From the NCBI RefSeq assembly GCF_022458985.1, contig NC_061781.1, forward strand, positions 16,461,001-16,525,000: a DNA stretch of 64,000 nt. Direction: 5' to 3'. Within the stretch, counting starts at the first letter, position 1, and each line of letters begins with the position of its first letter. The position numbers and the translations under genes were made by a program. Origin of the DNA: Mugil cephalus. Taxonomy: Eukaryota > Chordata > Actinopteri > Mugiliformes > Mugilidae. Below the pieces are notes generated by a model. That model searched no databases and was not told where the DNA came from. It was given only the letters and a program-made list of their open reading frames with translations. This document shows positions 46,901-57,305 of this stretch, in pieces.

Positions 46901-49900
46901 TCATTTCAGATTCTACTAACATGGTATCTTCGACTGGTACGGTGCAGTTTGGATTATCTTTTGTCTTCCTGTAGCGGATTTCCTTCCAGTACTCTTCCAG
47001 TTTTATCCCCAAATTGTTGATGGTTTTTCTGTATCAAACATATCAGACTTTGAGGAATCAGGAAATATGAACAAACTAATAAAAATATATTTTTATGCAT
47101 CAGAAATCCAGTGTGCTCATGGTGCTGTTATTACCTGTAGTTCTCTGTGTCCATAAAGTCCTGTTTGTTGTGGGTAGGATCTAAAAAGTCACATTCTATG
47201 ACCCCAATGACTCCAACTCCCATGTTGTTGCCCTGTAGAAGGTAAAGATCCAGCACATATTAACACTTAGAAACGTCTGAATACATGAGGAATAAACAAG
47301 CTCTCTAAAAAAAACTCCAAACTCACCTTAAGCTGACAGCCCACACGTTCATAGGCTTTGATGAGTCGATTCTTGTGATACATCATGATGCCATACTGGT
47401 CTTTACTCATGGTGTTGTACCCAAAAGTTATAGGAATGCGTCTGTTCTGAAATAATGTTTAAGGAAATCTGAAGAGCAGCAAAATGAACACATATGATCA
47501 ATCAAAAATAAGAAGATTAGAAAGAAACATGTGAAGAAAGGATACCAGGAAAGTGGGCTTGTAGTGGTCCTTTCTGATGCAGGCCAGGCTCTTAGCGACG
47601 AGCTGAGATTTCACCTTTTGACCTCGTACCACAATCTGCATCCGAGGCTTCAGGTAGAGAATACTGCAATATGCCTGAAACCACGAGAAACACAGCTATC
47701 AATTTATTTATAAAATTGAAGTAGATGTGATAGAACATGAAAATACTTTGCTAAATAATCCCCAAAAGACTGCGATTGCAATTTCTCTGACCTTCTTAAA
47801 ATGGGTCTGAAGTTTAGTTTTGACATGATACTGAATGTTCTGAAGTGTAAAATCTGATTTTAATTTCAAAAGTTTAAGTGCTGGCTACTGTTGGAGGTCT
47901 CCTACCTGCAATGTCACATAATATTTCACTGATAAATGTGCAAACAGCCTCCTAGAGTCAAACTTCACACACACATCAGTCCATACATTACTGCTCCTTA
48001 CCCGCAGTGAGAACACACACTCAGGGATGTGTGATGTGACCTTGTCTGGAGTTTGAGTAGACTCCTTCAGATCCTCATAGACGTCAGATGGAATTCGGAT
48101 ATCGTAACAGTCCGTCTGAAAATCAAACTCTGTTCTTCTAGTGGACGTGCTACAAAAAAACAAACAGGTGAGTTGTCATGTTTTTTGTGAACTTATAACA
48201 GGTTTTCAAGCGAAGCACCTGGGACGCTTTGGGTATGAGCAAAACAGGGTTCCAAGACACTTAAGTAAATGAAGGCAGGAAAGCTTAGTGTATTCATCAG
48301 TGCACAGTGCGTGTGGACTACAGTCAGACCTTCGCAAATTCCAGATGATGATCCGAGAGCCAGTTTTGGTTTTGGACCAGGAGGAGGTGATGGCATTGAT
48401 TTCAATGAGCAGTTCTTCCTGCTTGTTGAAAGGTGAATAGAGCAGGATGTCCTGTAGACTGGCTTCATGCTCTTCTCTATGTTAAATTCACAAACATAAC
48501 ATGATGATTTGCAACAATACTACACTGCAACCTTTTCACATTAAAAGACAACATTACATTTCCAGTAGGGGTATTATCAAGCTAGATAGCAGTGCCATAG
48601 CATTAGGGAAAGGGTATATACTTCCGTTTTGTTTCTGTTGTATTTAAGTTTTATTCCATAAAGTCTAATTTATGCTGTGTAGTCTTATATTTTACACTTT
48701 TATTTTAATGCTTATTTAAGTTCTGTGTTTTTGTACAAAGTCAAATTCCTTGTATGTGCAAACATACTTGGCCAATGAAGCTGATTCTGATTCTCTCTCT
48801 TCAAAGGAAACAATAGGCACAACTATTTGCTCGGCAGCAGTCTTTTCCAGGTAGGTCCGAGAGAGCATCCCAACACACGACGCGTTCTTTGACTTGGAAA
48901 AAACAATGACATCTTGGCCAAGACGCATGGATCCAGACTTGAAGCCGTTCCCATAGATTCCAATGGGCTGTTTACCACGCAAAGCAGTTTTGTCACTGTA
49001 CCCAAAGCTGAAAGGGGCAAAATAATTTTAAAAAACGTGATGTATAAGAATGCTGATATTAATATTGTCATTTATTTACACATTTCTCAACATTGCAGAG
49101 TCAACTGTTGGAAACTTCTCTGTTCATATAGATGTGTAAACAATACTTTAACGATAACACAGCGTTCTGTATGACGGCTTACTCTTCCACTTGCTTTGCA
49201 ACAGTCCCTCAATAACCTTCTGAGTCACTACGTAAACACTGCAAGTGTCTAACTTATGTCTACAAGGAATTTGCCATAAGATCATGATTTTTGCAATACA
49301 GCAATTATGAAATTCAATGCAATATTTAATCTAAGCAAGACACATTTCACACTATTTCATACTTATTACATTGTCTGACAACAGAAACACAAAACTATGT
49401 GAATGAGAACAGCTTTACTGGTAATTTGGCTGTATTAAAACATTATATACATGTATACGTGAGCACAGAGAGTAGGAAAGCAGAGCAACTCCTGTCTCAC
49501 CCATCCACGGCCCCAGCTTCTCCTTCTACCCTCACACCTACATTCACTTTTTTAGTATATTTCTTTACCACTGAAATTGTAGTTTTTCAGGAATACCAAT
49601 CAGTAGCATCTGTACCTGAGCATCTTGCGCATTGTTTCATAGTCCAATCCATTTCCATCATCCATAAAGATGAGACATTCTTCACCCTTGATCACAGTCT
49701 TATCAATCCAGAAATGTTTTGCGTTGACATCTGGATCATAGGCATTGTCTGTCAAAAGAAACAATTTGAGAAAGTTTTTTTTTAAACCATACACAAAGTA
49801 TTCTTTCATTTTCTAACAAAATTGCAGTGATTTAGGGGCGTATGGAGAGCCCAATGTACTGGATGGTTTTTCAGTCAGATTCTGTGGGGAAGTTGTCTGG

Positions 49901-52137
49901 AGTCACTCCATTGGGAACTCATTCTACCCTAGGGAAGATCTCCCTGGTTTTATGCAGTGAGGGACAGAAGTTGTTGACAACAAAATGGCTCTGATTGGTT
50001 GTAGAACTATCCATCTGCATGCAAGATCCCAGTGACGTGTTGCGGGACTTATCTTCTTCTACACTCAACTAAAGTCACTCTAAGAATTGCATTGCAAAAC
50101 AGATTCTAATCCTAAAACTGGAGGAAGTGGTAATGATTCAAATATTGCTGTAGGTTAGTGCTCTTTGGGAAATCTTGGTGTGGAAAAGAAGATATCTTCA
50201 TGTTCATTTAAACTTTACAGAAATAAAAAAATATATGAAATGATCAGGGACGGCTGGTATAACTGGCTAACAGGGCTAAGCCCTCCCAAGCTAACACAAA
50301 AAAGATGATAAAATTATTTTTTAAATAACTTGCAATGCACTGTTTCAAGTTTTGGTGAAACCAAAGGTAGCAACAGCATCAAAAAGTCAAAAGAAAAACA
50401 TAAAATATCTTTAAATGGGCTGATTTTTTTACAATCCCAGCGCCGCTCACTTCTGCTTCCATTCATTTAATTCTTGTGAATGACAGGTGTCATGTCACGC
50501 CCCCCGTCATTCGCCAATCATTTGGGCTAAATCCAGTGAGCCCTCAGGCTGCTGGTCGTTGGTCAAAGGTGCTGCTGGTGCCAGAGTGGGAGGAGAGAGA
50601 AGAAGTTCAGCTATGGTGGAGTTAGCATGTACCAGGTGGATTATTTGATATCTAACCTGGGCCAAACGATGTGCAAATAACTTAAAGTGACAAACAACAA
50701 AATCGTAAATTTTGTGTTTCTTGGTTTGACAGAAAGGACTGGCTAACAACAACTGTATCCAAGAAATCACTCTTCCGTTTTCTGTGCCTACTTTTCGGAG
50801 GAGATACGGCACGGACCCAACAAGGAATTGTGTATTTGAAACATTTGTTGTACAAAATTAGAAAATATGGATAGTACAGTGGTTTATGACACTGACTTCC
50901 ACACGGGACGTCTCCATAGTGCAGTGGTGGTTGTTATAGGTTCAGTAAGTGAAAAGTCTCAGCTAAAGCCACATAACTTAAGCTACTGAATTTTTTATGA
51001 ATATTCCCCCGAAGTTGCACTTTTCTATATCACATATTTTGCATGAAAACACTGAGTCTGTTAAAATGTCTGTTCATGAAATGCTGTGACTGTCATGTCA
51101 GCTTCATGATTAATGCTTGAAGAAGTGACTGACACTTGCAGCTACTTTTTTACATTTGTTTTTTTTTGTGTGTGTTTTGATATTGTGATATTGTATTCTA
51201 CTGTCTCAGGTTTAAATTGCACAATCTTTTCATTCAATAAATTGGAGAAGTTGAAATATTTTTCGGATTTGGATCTCAGCTTGTCATTAAGGGGTGATTA
51301 AGGGGTCGTGAAGCCAGACCAGCTGAGAAGCACTGGTGTAGAGCACTAAAAAAGTATGCGTACCTGTAATTGATGTAACTGTGTGTATTGTAGGTGATAT
51401 TCCTTTTGCTACCATGTTAACTATTTAATCTGTATTATGCATTTGTTAGCCCACCCACCAAATTTCACCACCAGCCGCCACTGGAAATAATAGTTATGAA
51501 GATCACCTGAGGAGAACTGAACAAAGACGCCCTGTCCCTGTTGAAGTGAAGATGACTCATGACTCACCTATGAGTTCAGCTATGGCACTGAAGGGCCAGG
51601 TGTGACTGGTGGAGTTGCTGTGAAGAAACTTTGGAGAAAGCTACAAGTGGAACAGATCAAAGGTGACACAACAGTTAGATCTGCATTCCCATTTTGATCA
51701 TTTGTTTGTTGAACTTTCGCTTTCAATTTACCTCCAAATTGAAACTTACATCCATTTAATCATTCACACACCAAGTAAAATAAAAAACAAGCAAAAAACT
51801 GCAGTAATAACAGCAATGTGTTATTTACCATTTTGAGCCAATGAAAAAACAAAAATAATTAAATCCTTGGGAAAATATGATGTTATAGTGTAAGTAATAA
51901 ATAACAAGAGAGTGAAAGAGTCGCATACTTAGAAAAGACTTCATTCAATATACGACTAGAAATTTGTACATTATGGATAAATTTAACCTCCTTGCAAATA
52001 TGAAGCGGTTATTTGCTATTTGTTTTTTTATTCTCCACATTTATTGGCATCAAATTTAAAGGTTTAAATTCCTAAAAACAATAAGGGACTAAACTCACCA
52101 TACTAAGAGGGACCACGTGGTCTGATGTCGTCGCCAT
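43932..52137 (-). CDS. morc3: MORC family CW-type zinc finger 3, intact copy B
   Basis: 17 coding exons, minus strand: 52099-52137, 51568-51640, 49616-49748, 48768-49007, 48330-48476, 48002-48149, 47546-47674, 47327-47446, 47135-47232, 46921-47028, 46720-46848, 46415-46489, 45355-45391, 45037-45115, 44887-44962, 44194-44809, 43932-44051. Phases close to 788 aa. GHKL ATPase: N-box ELIDNAYD (residues 35-42), DDGNG (67-71), [24 protein letters not shown]-type S5 end. CW zinc finger at about 416-458 with Cys422, 425, 446, 457 and Trp419, 428, 444. Basic KKKREMKK (exon 13), SUMO-interaction motif DDDDIVILE near 586-594, C-terminal coiled coil. Family knowledge: ATP-dependent dimer, H3K4me3 reader, PML/SUMO nuclear bodies. 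Shorter than human (939 aa), mainly in the C-terminal linker. Oddities are donors GTCTGA after exon 5 and GTATCC after exon 7, and the repeat-derived end of exon 4. Confidence 0.93.
48720..48805 (-). repeat. Retroposon tail fused to morc3-B exon 4
   Basis: On the minus strand the exon runs from ...SFEERE into gaatcagaatcagcttcatt-ggccaagtatgtttgcaca, a fish retroposon 3'-tail sequence found dispersed in teleosts (a shorter relative at about 892-916). The GTATGT of the repeat is the only phase-compatible donor I find (exon end 48768). So roughly nine codons and the donor come from the repeat. Confidence 0.7.
49749..51567 (-). other. morc3-B intron 2 with large insertion
   Basis: A 1.8-kb intron mostly occupied by the hAT-type element at 50245-51483. 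The intron copy in A does not extend here, so the age of the insertion relative to duplication is unknown. Confidence 0.6.
50245..51483. mobile_element. Non-autonomous hAT element in morc3-B intron 2
   Basis: 1,239 bp with inverted ends cagggacggctgg (left) and ccagccgccactg (right), flanked by an 8-bp target duplication with one mismatch (gaaatgat 50237-50244, gaaataat 51484-51491). The interior has no transposase-like frame. Reads such as gcagtggtggttgt and attaaggggtcgtgaagcc suggest older nested repeats. Confidence 0.8.
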
Positions 52138-52999
52138 CTTCACGTTAAGGTGATGAGCAGAGTCTAGGTCAGTCTGTAAAGTGTCAAACTCAAATGGTTA
52201 CTGAATGGGTTGAAGTAATACAGTGTTTTTTCTTTATTTGTATTATATTCAGAGTTGTAGATTTGTACTGAGGTGTTACATAAACCAGACTATATATCTT
52301 AGATGATTTAGATGTTTTGCTTTTATGACAGCTTTACACACTCTCAGCTTCATTTGGTAGTTATCTATGGTTATCAGTAAACTCCATGTGCCATGTCAAA
52401 AGTGGATTAGTGGAATTTCCTGTCTTCTTTACGTGTTTGACGACATAGGTTGCAATGTGCAACAATTATCCAAGAACATGCATAGTGTCTATAATGTGAT
52501 CGCTTTTCTTTTGATTTCTTTTAGGTTATTTGAGACATACCTGTTATGTTTTGACGGCGGGTTCTTCCGTCTTCTTCAGAGGTACCACTCCCTGTAACGT
52601 GACGAATGATACCAGCTCCTACAGGTTGACGCCGCCTCAGAAAACATCAATAAAAGACGTAATAAAAGAAACAATAAAGAAGCTGATTCAGCTGTCACAT
52701 GACATGTCTGATATATACGTAACAGAGAGGGGCAGGATCACCCGTAGATTGGCTGATATGCAGCGGTATGTTATTTTTTGATTGGCTAATCAAGCTCCCG
52801 GTGAGTTCAGATTACAGAGAGTTAACAGAACTCAAATACATACAAATTAAAGCTGTGGGCGTTGTGACCAAACTGATGGAGCTGTGACCGCAAACTCTCG
52901 CGAGATCGTGCGTACACGCAACATGGCGGCCTGCTGCTAGACACCTGCGATACACCTGAGCATACACAAACTTTTCATTTATTTCATCTTCTTTTTTCT
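52138..52999 (-). promoter_or_regulatory. morc3-B upstream region with BANP-type motif
   Basis: Contains a perfect palindrome TCTCGCGAGA at 52896-52905 (the BANP/ZBTB33-type CpG promoter motif) and acatggcggc at 52921 (YY1-like) in a small CpG patch about 750 bp upstream of the morc3-B ATG. It may be the morc3-B promoter. Because a L1/Tx1-like ORF1 begins right after it on the + strand, it may instead be that element's 5' untranslated promoter. No first exon donor could be fixed. Confidence 0.35.
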
Positions 53000-53000
53000 C

Positions 53001-53480
53001 ATGTCTCACTCAACAAACCGGATTACACCGCAGACCCGGAAAACCTCGAGGCATACAGTGACGATAGTTACAACCGACTCTGCAACATGGGACGCTCTCA
53101 AAAAGCCAAAAAAATAAAAATAAATAAAATAAATCACAACGATGTCTTCCCAACTCTCCTCCGTCACCTTCCAACTCGCTACAGTCACCGCAGAAAATAA
53201 AATCATGAAAGAAACCATCCTGGACTTGCAGATGGGCAGCATGAGGGACAATTAGATTTTTTTTTTACCGACATTCAAGAACTACACACTTACAAACCCG
53301 AAAAAACAATGAAGGACTTCATGCTCAAACAACCACAACTTCCCACGAACACCGTCAACAACATCACCTTTCACCGCGTTCACCGTCTGGGACAAAACCA
53401 CTCCAACACCACCACCCGATTTATCTTCCCTATTCTTCCTCCTCCGTCTCCAGTATCTCTCACTATCCTTCACTATAGTA
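53001..53480 (+). mobile_element. L1/Tx1-like ORF1 fragment
   Basis: Fragments on the + strand in broken frames: a Ser/Thr-rich start at 53001 (MSHSTNRITPQTRKTS), a coiled-coil-like stretch (TVTAENKIMKETILDLQM), then after a stop MKDFMLKQPQLPTNTVNNI followed by TFHRVHRLG, the typical RRM-like ORF1 segment of L1/Tx1 retrotransposons. It is 3'-truncated and inactive. Confidence 0.65.
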
Positions 53481-53499
53481 ATTATCATCACTATAATTA

Positions 53500-54235
53500 T
53501 TAATTGTTTTACACTTGTCTGTTGGTTTTGTTTTATTTATTATCATTATTACTTTCTTTTTTTAATACTTATTAATGGAAGCGTTGTTTTACTTCATATG
53601 TTCATTATATATCCTTACTATAATATAAATAACAATGTGATAATTATTATTATTCCTGTATTATTGTATTAACTGGTAAATATACAAATTATGATACACA
53701 CACACACACACACACACTGTTCATATCTTCTTTGTTGTTCATATTTGTATTGTATGTACTGTATTTAAAAAATAAACAAATAAATAAATAAATAAAAAAT
53801 TAAAGCTCTAAATATTTTGCAGTGCAATTAGAGAAAAAAAATATAATTTCAGTTTAAATACATTTTATTTTAAAAGTACAGTCCACTTATAAAGAAAAAT
53901 GAACTTTTATGTTGGAATAAACTGTACATTTAAAGTGCACTTGAAAATAAAAAAGGTAAACTTCCGAGTGTAAATCGACTGTAGGTTTTATTTAGAGTGA
54001 ACGTAAAAGACCACATTTTACTTTTGCTTTTAAGTTTGTATAAAATATAATTGTGAAAGTACAGTACAAAGTACAAGTACAAATTTAAGTTAACTTACAA
54101 ACAATCACTTTGAAAATTGCAGAGTTGGACTAGCAGCCGGAAATAGTAAAGTGGAAATACGCTCCTGCGGACCAGTCAGAGCTCTTGTGGTCTGTGTTGC
54201 CATGACATGTAGTTATATTTCTGGCGAGGTGCACA
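53500..54235. other. Intergenic with (CA)n microsatellite
   Basis: AT-rich DNA, a (CA)n run at about 53696-53717 and (aaat)n near 53770-53800. No gene. Confidence 0.6.
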
Positions 54236-54766
54236 TCAGCTACGGTGCCAGGCTCTGCAAATGGGCTGCATAAGCCGCCTAAACCACCTTTTACACTCCC
54301 TCAGTTTGACATCGAGTCGCCTCTGTATCCCGCTCAACTTGTTCCCATCTCCAGATCTGAAAGCCTGTTTCTTCTTGTTCAGCAGATCCTGTATCATGCA
54401 CCCACTGTTAGAATAACAGCGGACAGCCGCTATAGGGATGGCTGTACCCTTGTAGAAGTTTATATTGTCCATGATACAGTCTGTTGTGCTGTCTAGTAAT
54501 TCCCGTAGGGCTGTCAGAGCCCTTCCCAGTTGGTGGTCTCGAAGCAGTCCTGTAGTCCCGACTCAACCTCCTAATTGTCCTCATAGAGACAGGCTGGGTG
54601 TAGGAACATACTCAGGTGTTAACAGCACCAGGTTGTGGTCAGACTGTCCCAGCGAGGGCAGGGCAGTGGAACAGTATGCATCCTTTGAATTAGCATACAG
54701 TCGATCCAGGGTTCTTCTCCCTCTGGGTCCAAACAAGTGCGCGCAGTTCGTCCATCTTACTTTCAA
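54236..54766 (-). mobile_element. Second CR1/L2-like endonuclease fragment
   Basis: Minus-strand frames read TLDRLYANSKDAYCSTALP, LGQSDHNLVLLTPEY (54581-54766), then KKQAFRSG and RECKRWFRRL (54236-54472). This is the same region as 36720-37120, so it is another copy of the same LINE family, with an internal frameshift. Confidence 0.8.
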
Positions 54767-54767
54767 A

Positions 54768-55440
54768 GATAATAATAATTTTTTATTTGTAAAGCACTTT
54801 TCACAGTTAAAAACAATCCTAAAGTGCTACAGACTAACAACAAAATTTAAAACAGGTTTAAAAAGCCAAAACACAGCGATACGTTTAGGAAAAGGCTTTT
54901 TCAAAAAGACAGATTTTCAGGCCTTTCTTAAAAGAGTCTGGTGTTTGAGGAGCCCTCAGTCTGGGAGGGAATTACAGATGTGAGGAGCAGCTGAGCAGAA
55001 AGCCCGATCACCCACCGTGCAAAGCTTAGTCCTGGGGGGCTGTAAGGTATTTTTGTTTGCTGAGCGGAGGTTGCGTGAGGGGCTTTGCGGTGTGAGGAGG
55101 TCTTTGAGGTAGGGCGGGGCGTTTCCATGAATGCACTGATGGGTTAGTAGTGCGATTTTGTATTTGATTCTGGACGAAATAGGAAGCCAGTGGAGTGAGT
55201 GCAAGATGGGTGTGATGTGATCATATTTACGCACCCTCATCAGGACCCTAGCAGCGCTGTTCTGGATGTATCGCAGTTCTTGTAGGCTCTTGCTAGGAAT
55301 CCCCATGAGGAGTGCGTTAAAACAGTCGAGCCTTGAGGAGATAAAGGCGTGGACCAGTTGTTCTGCAACTGACAGACCGAGTGTGGGGCGGAGTTTGGCC
55401 AGACATCACGTTGCCCATGAGGACAGATGGTACTAGCAGT
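54768..55440 (-). mobile_element. 3' end of a different LINE (L2-like)
   Basis: Minus-strand frame with RYIQNSAARVL, SLHWLPISSRIKYKIALLTH, the C-terminal region typical of CR1/L2-type ORF2, ending near AFCSAAPHICNSLPD (54956-55306). The frame continues upstream as VAEQLVHAFISSRLDCFNAL to about 55380. The 3' UTR ends in aagtgctttacaaataaaaa-attattattatc at about 54768-54800, the L2-like tail. It directly abuts the previous LINE fragment, suggesting insertion into it. Confidence 0.75.
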
Positions 55441-55559
55441 TTGAATTTCCTTTTCCAATCTTTCACTTTCACAGGAATCTCAGGCCTTGAAAAAAAAAGA
55501 AAAAAAAGCAGCTTAAATCATCAAAACTGACAAAAACTATGTCATAGAAAGGTAATGAT

Positions 55560-55747
55560 TAGACGCCCTCAAAAATAACTGAAAGGCCAACACTGCTGAG
55601 GGGCTGTGAGCTACCAAGATAATAAACACTTTCATCTGAAGCTTCCTTTCTTCAATTTTAGAGAGAGAGAGAGCAATTTTCCTCACCAGCTTGTGAACTG
55701 GTACAGGTAGTCTACTGAGCAGAGAAGACTCATGGAGAATGGACAGT
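55560..55747 (-). pseudogene. morc3 exon 14-15 scrap (copy C)
   Basis: Minus-strand 55687-55747 keeps exon-14 borders (cttgtag acceptor, GCTG/GTGAGG donor, 61 bp) but has an in-frame TGA after five codons. From 55610 down, an exon-15-like piece (ctcacagcccc... ggcctttcagttatttttga) breaks off near 55560. The intron between them also matches. Its wording is closer to copy A than to B or D. No protein can be made. Confidence 0.8.
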
Positions 55748-56900
55748 CTACAAGTATAGTTAGAAGACAACAGAGTATATTATTGATAATTATCAATATT
55801 CCTAAATGACATTGGGTTCCTTATTGGAAAAAAAAAAAAAAAAAAAAAAAAACATTTTTAAGCAAATAAGAAGATACAGTGTGTACCACAGTAGTGCTAA
55901 AGGCTCCCTAAGTCTGACTGGTTTAATAAAGTACAGTATCTGAACAAAGGCATTGTGTGTGGTCAGTAACAATCCATAATGAAGACCTAGCCTAGCCTTT
56001 AATTGCTAGTGGCTATTACTGGAGCTAACGATGAGAGGAGCCACTAGACAAAGGTGGATTCAGTCCTTATAATCAAGCAACTTGTTATTAAATGATAGGA
56101 AAGAATTCATCGTTGATTTGACTTTTATTTCGAGTTTCATACCGGGAAAGCAGACTTGTAGATAATGACACTGACCCTGGACCAATGGGTGCGAGCTGCT
56201 TTAGCTAGGTTACGGTTAGCTTTAGCTAAAAAGGTTTATGCACATAATAATAATAATAATTTAATAACAGAAAATAACATTGTCTCACAACAGGAAAATA
56301 CGTTTATTATTTACGATTATTTAACTGAACTTACCGAACTGTAAAATTCCAGGTCCAGGAAGAAGGAGGGGGATGGGCGACAGACAAAATGGCGACGATT
56401 TGCGTCAGCTCGGCTCCGAGGAGAATGAACAGAAAAGCCCCTCACAGTGTTTGATTTCGGATATTGTTATAAATGCTTTAACTGTAACTGCTATTTTAAG
56501 GTTCTCCTTGATGGTGGAGACAGTGGTGGATCAACCATGCTTTGTGTACAGTCTGTAGCCCAAGTCCCTGTCCTGCATTACGCTATGTAAAACAGACCTG
56601 TACCACAACATGAAGCAAAAAAATGAAGCAAAGATTTCAGTTTGTTTAGTTTTGTTTTGTTGTATGGTGGAATTGCATCCTTGGAATTAAAACAGAAACA
56701 TGACAGTCACAGTTGGTTGATACCTATTTCATTTTATTCTATTATTATCTTCTTCTTCTTCTTCTTTTTTTGCTGCTTATTGTGTTTTTTTTTTAATGTA
56801 AGTTCTTTGTAAATTGATCCATGTTTATGTTAAATTGTTTTGTTTTAATCAATGAATGAAATAAAACTAAGAAATTTGGGGGGAAATCATGGAAAATTCT
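55748..56900. other. Spacer with promoter-like patch
   Basis: Poly-A run at about 55830-55855. Around 56335-56420 a GC-richer patch has a minus-strand exon-like end with a strong donor (GTAAGT at 56334 reading down) and atggcgacg (YY1-like) at 56388. It could be an orphan first exon of a lost minus-strand copy. Otherwise AT-rich with a (ttc)n run near 56750. Confidence 0.35.
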
Positions 56901-57149
56901 TTCTGCTCAACCCCTGTTGCTAGGCAACATCTTGAAGAACTAATAAACAAATGATGATTAAAAACATCAAAGACAAAATAGTGTGGTCACATGATCATTT
57001 TAGGGCAACATCAAAGGCAAATTGATGACATCACATGATCTCATACTGCAGTTTTCTTCATATAGGACTATCTGCACGTTAACTTTCATTTCATTATCGA
57101 CTGGCGATAAGTGAGACATAGAGAGATTACCTGCGAGAGACAACCTGTG

Positions 57150-57275
57150 AGAGACCTTGACACAATCTATATCAGACATCTACAAACTTTGTTATAGACC
57201 TCGACACAGTCTATATCAGACATCTACAAACTTTGTTATAGACCTTGACACAGTCTATATCAGACATCTACAACT
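57150..57275. repeat. Tandem array upstream of X2
   Basis: Copies of the same 44-45 bp unit as at 41756-41880, in reverse complement (actttgttatagacct... tatatcagacatctacaaac), ending about 30 bp before the X2 ATG. It is shared by both X genes, and repeat number looks the same. Confidence 0.85.
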
Positions 57276-57305
57276 GATTCTACATTGTCTTTGTGACCCG
57301 CATCA

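Noticed and set aside
52367-52781. Two overlapping + strand frames of 76 and 83 codons
   Set aside because: No recognisable motif, no splice context, and located in the morc3-B upstream region.
54465-54983. 172-codon + strand frame
   Set aside because: Lies opposite two LINE fragments whose minus-strand peptides are recognisable; it is a shadow.
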